Source: Peribacillus cavernae (GTDB lineage: Bacteria > Bacillota > Bacilli > Bacillales > DSM-1321). From it: 64,000 nt of DNA. Positions 35,330 through 44,387 of the stretch are shown here, piece by piece (positions within the stretch are counted from its first letter, which is position 1; every line of letters starts with the position of its first letter). Under the pieces are notes generated by a model. It was not told where the DNA came from. It saw nothing but the letters and a program-made list of their open reading frames with translations, and made no database searches. Made by a program: the position numbers and the translations under genes. Location of the stretch: contig NZ_RYZZ01000005.1 of assembly GCF_003989135.1 (NCBI RefSeq), positions 210,168-274,167 of the forward strand. The letters are read 5' to 3'.

Positions 35330-36820
35330 TCATTTGATCACTTCCTTGACGAGTGACCCTCCTCCTCTTCGCGGGTCTGCAGCTCCTATTAAACCTTGGT
35401 GTTCATCTACCATAAGACCATGAATTCCACCATAGAAAAATGGAACTGGATAAAATATATAATCATAACCCAATTTCGTAAGCCTTTCTTTCGTTATGGA
35501 GGAAACTTCTTTCTCGAAATAAAAATGATTCTGATCAACGTAATATCGGAAGCTTGATAGAGCTTTTTTAAAAGAAACCTTATGTTTAAAAAGATTGATG
35601 AGAAGCCTTGTTAAAATATGAGGTATTCTTGTTCCTCCTGAAGCTCCTATTGTCATAATCGGCCTTCCATTTGAGGCAAGGATCGTTGGTGCTATGTTAC
35701 TGGCCGGCCTTTTTCCCGGCTCCATACTGTTAGGAGAGTATTTATCTTTTGTGAAGTTCTGTAATTGATTGTTAAGAAAAAACCCATTGATGTACACCCC
35801 GGACCCAAATGGATCACTGATGGTGTGTGTCGCAGAAACCATAGTTCCCCATTGATCAGTGACGCTAAAATGAGTCGTGTTATTAACTTCAATTTCTATC
35901 GCGTGACTAAAGGGAGTAAACTTTTTTTTTATGATATTTTTCATTAAGTGTTCAATGTAAGACTCACTTAACAATGAGTCTGGTATTGTTACATGAAATG
36001 GATCTCCCATCCATTTTTTTCGTTCCAACTGGCACTCATTAATAATGGCTGCCATTAGTTTTAAAAATTCGAAGCTTTGATCTGCATATTGTTCAACTAA
36101 AAATGATTCCGCCATCGTTAAAGCTTGAACCAAAGTCGTTCCTGCAAGTGGTGCAGGCGCTGAAATGAGGTCATATCCAGCAAACTGACCTTGTACTGGG
36201 TCTCTTGTTTTCATGGAGTACTGCTCAAAATCATCGTCATGAATACCTTCAATTCGATTGATGATTTGGATGGGGATTTTTCCTTCATAAAAGGATCGCG
36301 AACCATAATTCCGTACCTTCTGGAGGACCTCTGCCAATTCTTCTTGGATCAAAAGACAACCCATCCCAATAGGACGCCCATTGGGGTAAAAATGTTCGAG
36401 GTTTTCATTAAAAAGATGAGTCTGCATTGTTTTTAATCGCTCATGAAGAATAGCGGTTACAAAAAATCCTTTTTCCGCCAATTCGGTTGAGTAACTTACT
36501 AACTTAGACCAATCAATAGTTCCCAACTTTTGATGAATGGCCTCCAATCCTTTAAGTAACCCTGGAATACCTACTTGTTCTTTTGAGAGGATACCGGAAT
36601 TAGGGGCACACTCACGATAGTCAAAAAAAATGGGGTTCTTATTGTCCTGATGTATTAGCATGACCCCTCCGCCTCCGATGCCCGAAGCGTAAGGTTCTAC
36701 CACTCCGAGTGAGAGTGAGACAGCGATAGCGGCATCAATCGCATTGCCCCCCTTTTCCATTACTTCAATACCAACTTTTGCAGCTTGAGGATGTGCACAA
36801 CTTACTCCTATTTTTCCCAT
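35330..36820 (-). CDS. Gamma-glutamyltransferase family hydrolase, apparently cytoplasmic
   Basis: A 496-residue Ntn-hydrolase of the GGT family. The catalytic threonine is in NTTHFSV near 308-314, the expected self-cleavage point, and GGNAIDAAIAVSLSLGVVEP and GIGGGGVMLI near the start are typical. It is shorter than the secreted enzyme and has no signal peptide, like YwrD-type proteins, so it probably acts on imported gamma-glutamyl peptides. It overlaps the preceding gene by 13 bases and is the last in the second peptide-import operon. Confidence 0.85.
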   Translation of the reverse strand: MGKIGVSCAHPQAAKVGIEVMEKGGNAIDAAIAVSLSLGVVEPYASGIGGGGVMLIHQDNKNPIFFDYRECAPNSGILSKEQVGIPGLLKGLEAIHQKLGTIDWSKLVSYSTELAEKGFFVTAILHERLKTMQTHLFNENLEHFYPNGRPIGMGCLLIQEELAEVLQKVRNYGSRSFYEGKIPIQIINRIEGIHDDDFEQYSMKTRDPVQGQFAGYDLISAPAPLAGTTLVQALTMAESFLVEQYADQSFEFLKLMAAIINECQLERKKWMGDPFHVTIPDSLLSESYIEHLMKNIIKKKFTPFSHAIEIEVNNTTHFSVTDQWGTMVSATHTISDPFGSGVYINGFFLNNQLQNFTKDKYSPNSMEPGKRPASNIAPTILASNGRPIMTIGASGGTRIPHILTRLLINLFKHKVSFKKALSSFRYYVDQNHFYFEKEVSSITKERLTKLGYDYIFYPVPFFYGGIHGLMVDEHQGLIGAADPRRGGGSLVKEVIK

Positions 36821-37491
36821 TGTTGCTCCAATTGAAGAGAAATGGATTCCGTGATTTTAATAATCGAATTGATTAAAGAAGCGAAAGATTGTGCATCTGT
36901 ATATGGCTTCCGGTACTTAGAATTGATCTCCAGCTGAACACAAGGTATCCTTAATTCTGAATATACGTAAGCGGTAATTGTACCAGGATGTTCTGCAGCA
37001 AATGTATCATTTTCTCTTACATCGTGAATTCCATGAGAGAAAAAGGCTTGTTTAATTAAATTCACTTGATCGGGATCAATAGTTTTGCCGTGCATAGTCC
37101 CTAGATCGATGTCAAACAATCGAGATGATGAAGCCCCGTGAAGATCCAATACAAAACCTATCGAATGTTGTTCAATTAACTCTCGTAATTTTCTTTTATA
37201 GTTTCCACCTATCACATAGTTGGGATCTTCATCTGAAGTACGTTTCGAGCAAATACAATGACAGTCAGTCTTATCCTGAATAAGAAAACCAATAGCTGCA
37301 GTAAAATCATCTGCTTCTTTTAACGTATTCTCTCTTTTCTGAACTACCGAATGAGGCATTGATAATAGAAATGGCCGGGACCCAAGCTTTACAGCTATAG
37401 GAGAAATTGAGTCTATACTCCCTTGATAGTCGTTCAATTGAAATGGGAGTTCATAAGCTTTGGCTAGTGACACTTGCTGTTGTAAATCCAT
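36808..37491 (-). CDS. N-formylglutamate amidohydrolase-like protein
   Basis: A 227-residue protein of the FGase family (PF05013). MPHSVVQKRE near 45-54, the CSKRTSDEDPNY segment, VLDLHGAS near 115-121 and QLEINSKYR near 192 fit the zinc-dependent family. Members hydrolyse N-formylglutamate or related N-acyl amino acids; the substrate here is not known. The ATG follows AAAGGAGGG; it overlaps the upstream ATPase gene by 41 bases and ggt by 13, so all are coupled. Confidence 0.78.
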   Translation of the reverse strand: MDLQQQVSLAKAYELPFQLNDYQGSIDSISPIAVKLGSRPFLLSMPHSVVQKRENTLKEADDFTAAIGFLIQDKTDCHCICSKRTSDEDPNYVIGGNYKRKLRELIEQHSIGFVLDLHGASSSRLFDIDLGTMHGKTIDPDQVNLIKQAFFSHGIHDVRENDTFAAEHPGTITAYVYSELRIPCVQLEINSKYRKPYTDAQSFASLINSIIKITESISLQLEQQWEK

Positions 37492-38494
37492 GCGCCAAAC
37501 CCTCCTTTGACGATAGTGGAAAATGACAAGCTATCATATGACCATGGTCATATTCCATTAATTCAGGTGTTACTTTTTTACATATTTCTTCTGCATAAGG
37601 ACAACGATTATGAAAAGAGCAACCATTAGGGGGGGTAATAGGACTTGGCATTTCCCCATGAATCACGATTCGATTATTCCTTTTCCTATTCCTCGGGCTT
37701 GATATGGGTACAGAGGATAAAAGGATTTCCGTATACGGGTGCTTAGTAGATGTTATCAGTTGTTCCTTGGTGCCAATCTCCACAATTTTCCCTAAGTACA
37801 TAACGGCAATTCGACTCGCTATGTATTTAACAGCAGGAATACCATGGCCAATGAAAATATAAGTTAACTGATATTCTTTTTGCAACCGCCGTAACAGATT
37901 AAGAATTTGCGCTTGTATGGAAACATCTAAGGCAGAAACAGCTTCATCGCAAACAATAAGTTTTGGTTTTAGGGCTAAGGCTCTAGCAATGGCAATCCTT
38001 TGTCGTTGGCCCCCACTGAATTGATGAGGATATCGATTCATTAAATCAGCATTTAAGCCCACTGTCTCCATTAACTCTTGAATGGTTGCTTTTAACTCCT
38101 CTTTTTGTAAACTTTTATGAGTTCTAAGAGGCTCAGCAATAATATCAAACACTCTCATTCTGGGATTTAAAGACGAGTATGGATCTTGGAATATCATTTG
38201 TATATCTGCTCTTGTTTTCCGAAACTCTTGAGGGGTTAGGTTGCTTAAATTCTTTCCTTCAAAGAGAATCCTTCCATCAGTAGGTCTTAACAATTGAACA
38301 ATCATCTGGCCTAATGTTGATTTCCCGCAGCCTGACTCGCCGACGATCCCTAACGTTTCCCCTTTTTTCAGTGTTAAATTTATACCGTTTACGGCTTTCA
38401 AATAGGCTCTTTTTTTGGGAAACCAGCCATCGGTCACATCAAAATGTTGTTTCAATCCCTGTACCTCAAGAAGGTATTGTTTTTTATCTGCCAA
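37451..38494 (-). CDS. Peptide ABC transporter ATP-binding protein OppF-like (importer 2)
   Basis: A 347-residue ATPase with Walker A GESGCGKST near 53-61, SGGQRQRIAIARALA, and Walker B ending VCDEAVSALD, in which the usual DEP is DEA. The C-terminal Cys cluster (CSFHNRCPYAEEIC) of peptide importers is present. The TTG start at 38494 follows GAGGTGA and lies one base after the OppD-like stop. The switch-region sequence LTYIFIGHGI has Gly-His where SHD is usual, a small departure from the family. Confidence 0.88.
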   Translation of the reverse strand: MADKKQYLLEVQGLKQHFDVTDGWFPKKRAYLKAVNGINLTLKKGETLGIVGESGCGKSTLGQMIVQLLRPTDGRILFEGKNLSNLTPQEFRKTRADIQMIFQDPYSSLNPRMRVFDIIAEPLRTHKSLQKEELKATIQELMETVGLNADLMNRYPHQFSGGQRQRIAIARALALKPKLIVCDEAVSALDVSIQAQILNLLRRLQKEYQLTYIFIGHGIPAVKYIASRIAVMYLGKIVEIGTKEQLITSTKHPYTEILLSSVPISSPRNRKRNNRIVIHGEMPSPITPPNGCSFHNRCPYAEEICKKVTPELMEYDHGHMIACHFPLSSKEGLAHGFTTASVTSQSL

Positions 38495-38495
38495 T

Positions 38496-39488
38496 TTAGG
38501 TCACCTCTGATTTTGCGTTTTCAGTAGAAAGCCAGCACCTTACTAAATGTCCGTTATTCTCTTCAAGATCAGGAGAGATCGATTTACATTTTCCCATGAC
38601 ATAGGGGCATCTTGTGTGAAACTTGCACCCCATCGGCTTTTCAAACGGACTGGGAACTGCCCCCTCTATTGCTGTGAGCTCCTCGTCTATTTGATCCATT
38701 TTCGGAGAACTATTAAACAATGCTTTTGTGTAAGGATGCTTGGGATTATCAAACAAAGAATAAACATCAGCCTGTTCCACCACTTGTCCGGCATACATAA
38801 CTATTACTCTGTCGGCTATTTCTGCGACAACGCCTAAGTCATGAGTAATAAATAAAATCGATGTCCTCTGTTGTTCGGTTATTTCCTTTAATAATTGTAA
38901 GATCTGAGCTTGTATCGTGACATCTAATGCAGTGGTTGGTTCATCAGCAATAATCAGTTTTGGGTTGCCTGATAAGGCCATTGCAATCATTACCCTTTGT
39001 CTCATTCCACCACTTAGGGAATGGGGATAGTTTTGATAGACTTTTTCAGGGTGCGGTATCCCTACTTTTATTAGAAGATCGATTGCTTTGGCCTTCGCCT
39101 TTTTCTTTGAAATCCTTTCGTGTACCATGATGTTCTCCTGTATTTGGTAACCTACAGTGAAAACGGGGTTTAAAGCTGCTAACGGTTCCTGGAATATTAT
39201 AGAGATTTCTTTTCCTCTGATTTGAAGTTTTTCTTTTTGTGAAAGACGTGTTAAGTCAAGGTCATGATATAAGATTCTCCCACCTTCAATTTTTCCGGGA
39301 GAGTCAATTAAACCAAGGATAGATAAAGAGGTAACGCTCTTCCCACATCCAGACTCTCCAACAAGTGCTACAATTTCTCCTTTATTTATATGAAAGGATA
39401 CTCCATCAACGGAGGGTATGACTTTATCACCGCTATAAAAATATGTTTTTAAGTCCTCAATCTGTAACAAAGGATCAACCGCATTCAT
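38496..39488 (-). CDS. Peptide ABC transporter ATP-binding protein OppD-like (importer 2)
   Basis: A 330-residue ATPase with Walker A GESGCGKSV, an SGGMRQRVMIAMALS signature, Walker B ending ADEP and a Cys-rich C-terminus (CKFHTRCPYVMGKC). The ATG at 39488 is chosen because AAGGAGGG lies ten bases upstream; the frame extends to 39539 without a comparable site. It follows the OppC-like gene closely. Confidence 0.88.
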   Translation of the reverse strand: MNAVDPLLQIEDLKTYFYSGDKVIPSVDGVSFHINKGEIVALVGESGCGKSVTSLSILGLIDSPGKIEGGRILYHDLDLTRLSQKEKLQIRGKEISIIFQEPLAALNPVFTVGYQIQENIMVHERISKKKAKAKAIDLLIKVGIPHPEKVYQNYPHSLSGGMRQRVMIAMALSGNPKLIIADEPTTALDVTIQAQILQLLKEITEQQRTSILFITHDLGVVAEIADRVIVMYAGQVVEQADVYSLFDNPKHPYTKALFNSSPKMDQIDEELTAIEGAVPSPFEKPMGCKFHTRCPYVMGKCKSISPDLEENNGHLVRCWLSTENAKSEVT

Positions 39489-39504
39489 TAATTTGATTCC
39501 CTCC

Positions 39505-40419
39505 TTATATATCATTTTGAATATTTGAACGCGGATCAAAAATGTCTCTTAACCAGTCCCCCACTAATATAATTCCGAGCACAGTTATCGTAATGGCTAA
39601 GCCAGGAAATGTCGCTACCCACCAGTGAGTCGCAAGGTAGTCTCTGCCATCACTTAATATCCCTCCCCATGAAACATCTGGAGGTTTTATACCTAATCCT
39701 AAAAAACTAAGAGATGCTTCAAGGATTATCGTTGTAGCTACACTAAGAGTGGAAACCACGGAAAGAGATGATACTACGTTCGGTAATAAATGACGGAATA
39801 GGATAAAGAAATCCCGAACACCCATCGTTTTCGCTGCTTTTACAAACTCTCTTTCTTTTAAACTTAAAACCTCGCTTCTTACAATTCGGGCATAATTAAC
39901 CCAGTTTGTGGCACCTATAACAAGTATTAAGGTAATAAGGCTGGGTCCAAAGATACCCAGAATTACTAAAGTGAAGAGTATATTCGGTATAGATAAAAAG
40001 GCGTCAACAATCCTCATGAGGACATTATCGATCCATCCCCCGTAATATCCAGATACAAGACCAATCAAAACTCCGATCAATCCAGCCACTACTACCGAAC
40101 TGATGCCGACTAACAAAGAAATCTGCGATCCGTATATAATTCGGCTAAGCAAATCTCGCCCCATGTTATCGGTGCCAAGCAAGTGTTCCGCACTTCCCCC
40201 TTCTACCCAAGACGGTGGTAAAAGAGTTGCAGTAATATCCACTTTAGCTGGATCGTGCGGAGAGATAAATGGTGCAAGCAATGCTATTAATACGACTAAT
40301 GTTAGAATAAATAAACCCAATACTCCTGTACGGCTTTTAAATATCTGAGAAAATAAAGTTTTCCTTTTTCTAGTTGTGAAAGATTTAACATTGCTCGTTT
40401 CGTTTACAAGGGATGGCAT
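39505..40419 (-). CDS. Peptide ABC transporter permease OppC/DppC-like (importer 2)
   Basis: A 304-residue permease with a first helix near 32-52 and a five-helix BPD_transp_1 core; the coupling loop reads AAKTMGVRDFFILFRHLLPN near 190-210. The ATG follows GGAGGG. It ends 16 bases before the OppD-like start. Confidence 0.88.
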   Translation of the reverse strand: MPSLVNETSNVKSFTTRKRKTLFSQIFKSRTGVLGLFILTLVVLIALLAPFISPHDPAKVDITATLLPPSWVEGGSAEHLLGTDNMGRDLLSRIIYGSQISLLVGISSVVVAGLIGVLIGLVSGYYGGWIDNVLMRIVDAFLSIPNILFTLVILGIFGPSLITLILVIGATNWVNYARIVRSEVLSLKEREFVKAAKTMGVRDFFILFRHLLPNVVSSLSVVSTLSVATTIILEASLSFLGLGIKPPDVSWGGILSDGRDYLATHWWVATFPGLAITITVLGIILVGDWLRDIFDPRSNIQNDI

Positions 40420-40431
40420 TAAATCCCTCCT

Positions 40432-41346
40432 TTACTTTAGATTAATGCGGGGATCAAGAAAACGGTACATTACATCTGCTAGTAAATTCATCATGATGAC
40501 TAACAATGCGACCACAAATACACTTGCTTGAACGATGGCCATATCTCTTGTATTAATGGCTTGGATCAATAACTGACCTAAGCCAGGCCAAGAAAAGACG
40601 GTCTCAGTAATGATCGCTCCTCCAATGAGAGATGAAGTTTGAAGGGCCATGATTGTGACCACCGGTATTAATGAGTTTCGCAGAGCATGTTTATAAATCA
40701 CCAGAAACTCTTTTAGTCCTTTACTTCTTGCTGTTCGGATGTATTCCTGATGGAGGATATCCAGCATGTTGGAACGAATCAATCTTGTTATCTGTGCCGC
40801 AATTCCAGTACCAAGGGTAATAGCAGGCAAGATTAAATGAAAAATAGTACCCCTGCCGGATACAGGTAAGGCTCCTAAATAAACCGAAAATAATAGGATA
40901 AGCATAATCCCAAGCCAAAAATTAGGCATGGCCTTCCCTAACACAGCCCCTCCACTAATAAACACATCGCCAAGAGAATCTTTTTTCGTTGCCGACCATA
41001 TTCCAAAAGGAATCGAAATAATCGTTGCTACGAATATAGCAGCAAAAGCCAACTCGATCGTAGCAGGTAATCTTTCAAGTACAATAGGGAGTGCTTCCTG
41101 ACCATACGTAAAGGATTTACCGAATTGGCCTTGCATCAGGTTTCCAACAAATGTCATATATTGGACATGAAATGGTTCATCCAAATTCAATGCTTCTCTA
41201 AGGGCTTGCTTATCTTCTTGAGGCGCATCTTCAGGTAACATCAATAGAACAGGGTCACCAGCCATGTAAACTAGTGAAAAAATAATAAAAGAAATAATGA
41301 ACAAAACGGGAACGGCTTGGATCAAGCGTTTAATAAAATATTTCAT
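40432..41346 (-). CDS. Peptide ABC transporter permease OppB/DppB-like (importer 2)
   Basis: A 304-residue six-helix permease; the coupling loop TARSKGLKEFLVIYKHALRN lies near 202-221 and the C-terminus ends DPRINLK as usual. The ATG follows AGGAG. It lies 53 bases after the binding-protein gene and 12 before the OppC-like gene. Confidence 0.88.
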   Translation of the reverse strand: MKYFIKRLIQAVPVLFIISFIIFSLVYMAGDPVLLMLPEDAPQEDKQALREALNLDEPFHVQYMTFVGNLMQGQFGKSFTYGQEALPIVLERLPATIELAFAAIFVATIISIPFGIWSATKKDSLGDVFISGGAVLGKAMPNFWLGIMLILLFSVYLGALPVSGRGTIFHLILPAITLGTGIAAQITRLIRSNMLDILHQEYIRTARSKGLKEFLVIYKHALRNSLIPVVTIMALQTSSLIGGAIITETVFSWPGLGQLLIQAINTRDMAIVQASVFVVALLVIMMNLLADVMYRFLDPRINLK

Positions 41347-41399
41347 GTCTCATCTCCTCGTATGGAAAAGATTTAGATAAGAGTTTTCATACGTTCATA

Positions 41400-42962
41400 T
41401 TATTTTTTTGTAATCTCTTGAGCAAATATCATTTGATCCATACGCGGTTTAAAGTTCACCTTATCACTTACCCCATAGCTGTCACTCTGCAGGTACAACA
41501 TGATATGTGGTCTCTCTTCTGCAACGATCTCTTGTACTTTTCTATATTGCTCCAGTCTATCCTTAGGGTTCATATTGGAATTAGCTTGCGCTAAAAGGGT
41601 ATCCACTTCGGGATTGGAATAACTAAGCTCTTTTTGTGCCCTTTCTGTTGTATAAACATCCAAAGCAGTCGCGGCATCAAAAAGAGAATTTCCGTTGGCT
41701 GCAAAAAACAACTCCTTATTGGCCCCTGCATTCCTCATCTCTGTGAATTTACTCCATTCCATAAAATCAAGGTTCACTTTTATTCCTACTTCTGAAAGCA
41801 TAGCTGCAATGGCCTCAACTACTTCTTTTCCTTTGAAATAGCGGTCATTAGGAGCATGCAGTGTTAGTTCCAGTCCATTTTTATATCCTGCTTCTTCCAT
41901 AAGTTTCTTAGCACGTTTTACATCATACAAAGAAGTGTTAAACAATTCTGGATGATCTCCGAAATTACCGGGGGTAACTCTAGTGCGAGTTGGTACTCCT
42001 GCCCCTTTTAAAACATGTTCGGTTATTGCTTTTTTATCAATGGCTAGATCTATCGCTTCTCTTACTTTTGGATCTGAGGTAGGAAACTCTTTGTCTACAT
42101 TTACCCCAAGCAATCCTACTACGTTAGACGCACTGGTGGTGACATCTGTACCATCATGGTTTTTGATTCGTGCGTTTTCGTTAGGCGGTACATTTAAAAT
42201 GATATCAACTCCACCAGACAACAATTCATTAACGCGAGTCGAATCTTCGGCTATCTTCCTGAATTCGAGTTGATCCCAGTCTTTGACTTCACCCTCGTAA
42301 TATTTGTCAAAAGGCTCTAATACCAGACGGTCATCTCGTTTCCACTCCACAAATTTAAAAGGACCAGAACCGATCGGATGTTTTAAAAAAGCATCCCACC
42401 CTTTTTCATCAATATATTTTTTCGGAAGAATTCCAGAGCCGATTCTTGAAAGGCGATTCAAGAGGGCTGGCTGAGGTCCATCAGTTATGATTTGAAAATG
42501 TAAATCGTCTAATACTTTAACTTCCTTAATTTGCTTATACTGCGAATTTTCTTTTAACGTTTGATCTTTAGAGACTCTATCTAAGGTGAACTTAACATCT
42601 GAAGACGACAGTGGATCTCCATTATGGAAAGTAACACCTTCTTTGAGTGAAAACTCCCATGTTGTATCATTTACCAGTTTGTAAGTATCGACTAGATCCG
42701 GTTTGAATTCTAAGTCTTCTGTTCTTTTGAATAAATAATTAAACATATTAACGTGAATCGCTTCTGTCGTGATTGTATTGTGGTTATGAATATCAAAGGA
42801 AGCCATATCAACGGGCATACCAATCGTAAGTGTGCGGTCTTCTTTATTGCTTTGGGCAGACCCCTTATTATTTTGTGGACTCGTAGTTGAATTTGAACAC
42901 CCTGCCAACATCACGCAACAAATGGTCATGCAAATGAAAATGGATTTAATTAACCGGCTCAT
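41400..42962 (-). CDS. Peptide-binding lipoprotein, SBP family 5 (importer 2)
   Basis: A 520-residue lipoprotein with a lipobox LAGC (Cys22) and an N-terminal linker, then the SBP_bac_5 fold with TWEFSLKEGVTFHNGDPL near 100 and the SGPFKFVEW segment near 197. The ATG follows GGGGAGG. The stop codon of the upstream M20 gene lies inside that ribosome binding site, so the two genes are coupled. The ligand is unknown; the neighbouring enzymes suggest acylated or gamma-glutamyl peptides. Confidence 0.88.
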   Translation of the reverse strand: MSRLIKSIFICMTICCVMLAGCSNSTTSPQNNKGSAQSNKEDRTLTIGMPVDMASFDIHNHNTITTEAIHVNMFNYLFKRTEDLEFKPDLVDTYKLVNDTTWEFSLKEGVTFHNGDPLSSSDVKFTLDRVSKDQTLKENSQYKQIKEVKVLDDLHFQIITDGPQPALLNRLSRIGSGILPKKYIDEKGWDAFLKHPIGSGPFKFVEWKRDDRLVLEPFDKYYEGEVKDWDQLEFRKIAEDSTRVNELLSGGVDIILNVPPNENARIKNHDGTDVTTSASNVVGLLGVNVDKEFPTSDPKVREAIDLAIDKKAITEHVLKGAGVPTRTRVTPGNFGDHPELFNTSLYDVKRAKKLMEEAGYKNGLELTLHAPNDRYFKGKEVVEAIAAMLSEVGIKVNLDFMEWSKFTEMRNAGANKELFFAANGNSLFDAATALDVYTTERAQKELSYSNPEVDTLLAQANSNMNPKDRLEQYRKVQEIVAEERPHIMLYLQSDSYGVSDKVNFKPRMDQMIFAQEITKK

Positions 42963-42964
42963 TG

Positions 42965-44143
42965 TTACCTCCCCAATTTTTGTGAATTTTTTGTATTTCT
43001 GTTTTCAAACAAGTATTCTAATACAAATTCTGCCAGTAAAGCTGCACCTAACGGTAAGGCGTCTTCATCAATATCAAATAAAGGATGGTGATGTTGATAA
43101 ATAAACCCTTTTTCTTCGTTACGAGTTCCTAACCTGAAATAAAGACCTGAAATATGTTCTGTAAAATAAGAGAAATCCTCGCCTCCCATTGAAGGTTTAT
43201 CAATGTTAAAACAATCAGGGGCAAGTATACTGGCTGCTGTTTTTTGTAAAAGAGGGATCAAAGACGGATCATTAACAACCGAAGGATAACCGGTCATATA
43301 TTCCAATTCATAAGTCGCACCAAAACTATCGCAAAATCCTTTCACAATCTTTTCTAACTTTTGAGGAATAAGAACTCTCGTTTGTAAGTCTAAGGTTCGA
43401 ATGGTACCTTCCATTTTTACTGATGGAGCAATTACGTTTCTTGCAAAACCGCCCTCAATTTTTCCAATGGTAATGACGGCAGGATTTAAAGGATCAATTT
43501 GCCGGCTTATAATTTTTTGGAGGCATGAAATGATATCGGCGGCAATTGTAACAGAGTCCACTGATTTGTGAGGATGTGCAGCGTGCCCACCTGTTCCATG
43601 AACGACAAGATTGAATCGGTCAGAGTTCGCTGTACAAGCATTTGGACAAACACTAATCTGACCTGTCGGTAAGGAAGGCTGTACGTGTAGAGCCACCACT
43701 GCATTGACTTTCGGGTTCTCTAACACACCTTCTTGTATCATCGCCCTTGCTCCTGCCAAACCCTCTTCAGCAGGCTGAAACACTAGTTTTACATTTCCCT
43801 GCTTTAATCCAGTTTCACATAGGAGTCTGGCCGTACCGAGCAGAATTGCAGTATGTGCATCATGACCGCACAAATGAGCCGCATTTTTATATATAGAAGA
43901 ATAGGAAACGGTTTTTTCGTCATGTATGGGAAGAGCATCCATATCAGCTCTCAGCATAATGGTTGGACCTTCCTCTTCTCCTCTAATCATGGCAGCTATG
44001 CCCGTACTAGCCAGATTCTGAATTTCATCAATTCCTAACCTTTTCAGTTCTTCTGTAACAATGGAGGACGTTCTAACTTCGTTAAAACCCAATTCTGGAT
44101 GACGATGGAAGTCCCTTCGCCACTTAATCAAATCGTTTTGCAT
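42965..44143 (-). CDS. M20 family amidohydrolase (N-acyl-amino-acid deacylase type)
   Basis: A 392-residue zinc amidohydrolase of the M20D group (hippuricase/AmhX type). HPELGFNE near 14-21, MRADMDALPI near 63-72, HLCGHDAHTAILLG near 89-102, QPAEEG near 130-135 and GGEDFSYF near 335 hold the metal ligands and catalytic acids. Members remove acyl groups from amino acids or cut dipeptide analogues. It is the first gene of the second peptide-import operon, with a likely promoter at 44211-44239. Confidence 0.88.
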   Translation of the reverse strand: MQNDLIKWRRDFHRHPELGFNEVRTSSIVTEELKRLGIDEIQNLASTGIAAMIRGEEEGPTIMLRADMDALPIHDEKTVSYSSIYKNAAHLCGHDAHTAILLGTARLLCETGLKQGNVKLVFQPAEEGLAGARAMIQEGVLENPKVNAVVALHVQPSLPTGQISVCPNACTANSDRFNLVVHGTGGHAAHPHKSVDSVTIAADIISCLQKIISRQIDPLNPAVITIGKIEGGFARNVIAPSVKMEGTIRTLDLQTRVLIPQKLEKIVKGFCDSFGATYELEYMTGYPSVVNDPSLIPLLQKTAASILAPDCFNIDKPSMGGEDFSYFTEHISGLYFRLGTRNEEKGFIYQHHHPLFDIDEDALPLGAALLAEFVLEYLFENRNTKNSQKLGR

Positions 44144-44200
44144 CCTTATTGCCTTCTCTTTAAGTGAAAAAATCTTACTCCCCTCCTAAATGTTTTGATA

Positions 44201-44239
44201 ATTTATTGTCAGTTTATTGGTATATGAAATTTGTTACAA
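44201..44239 (-). promoter_or_regulatory. Candidate promoter and regulator site of the second peptide-import operon
   Basis: On the minus strand TTGTAA (44234-44239) and TAAACT (44211-44216) are separated by 17 bases. Overlapping the -10 side, the plus strand reads ATTTATTGTC then GTTTATTGG 11 bases later, similar to the repeats in front of the AraC-type gene (46701-46747). Regulation by that protein is inferred. Confidence 0.5.
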
Positions 44240-44356
44240 TAGACATTTTTTATTAATGAATTCAGGTGAAATAAACTACAAACAGAAGCCTTATTTCAAC
44301 GGGCTTTTGACTAAAAGCATGCGACAATTTTTAATCTGGTTATTTTTCATACAACA

Positions 44357-44387
44357 AAAAATGACGGTCACCTTAAAACCGTCATTT
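44357..44387 (-). terminator. Terminator overlapping the stop of the AraC-type regulator gene
   Basis: On the minus strand AAATGACGGT (from 44387) pairs perfectly with ACCGTCATTT (to 44359), followed by TTTG. The stem begins at the stop codon. Confidence 0.8.
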
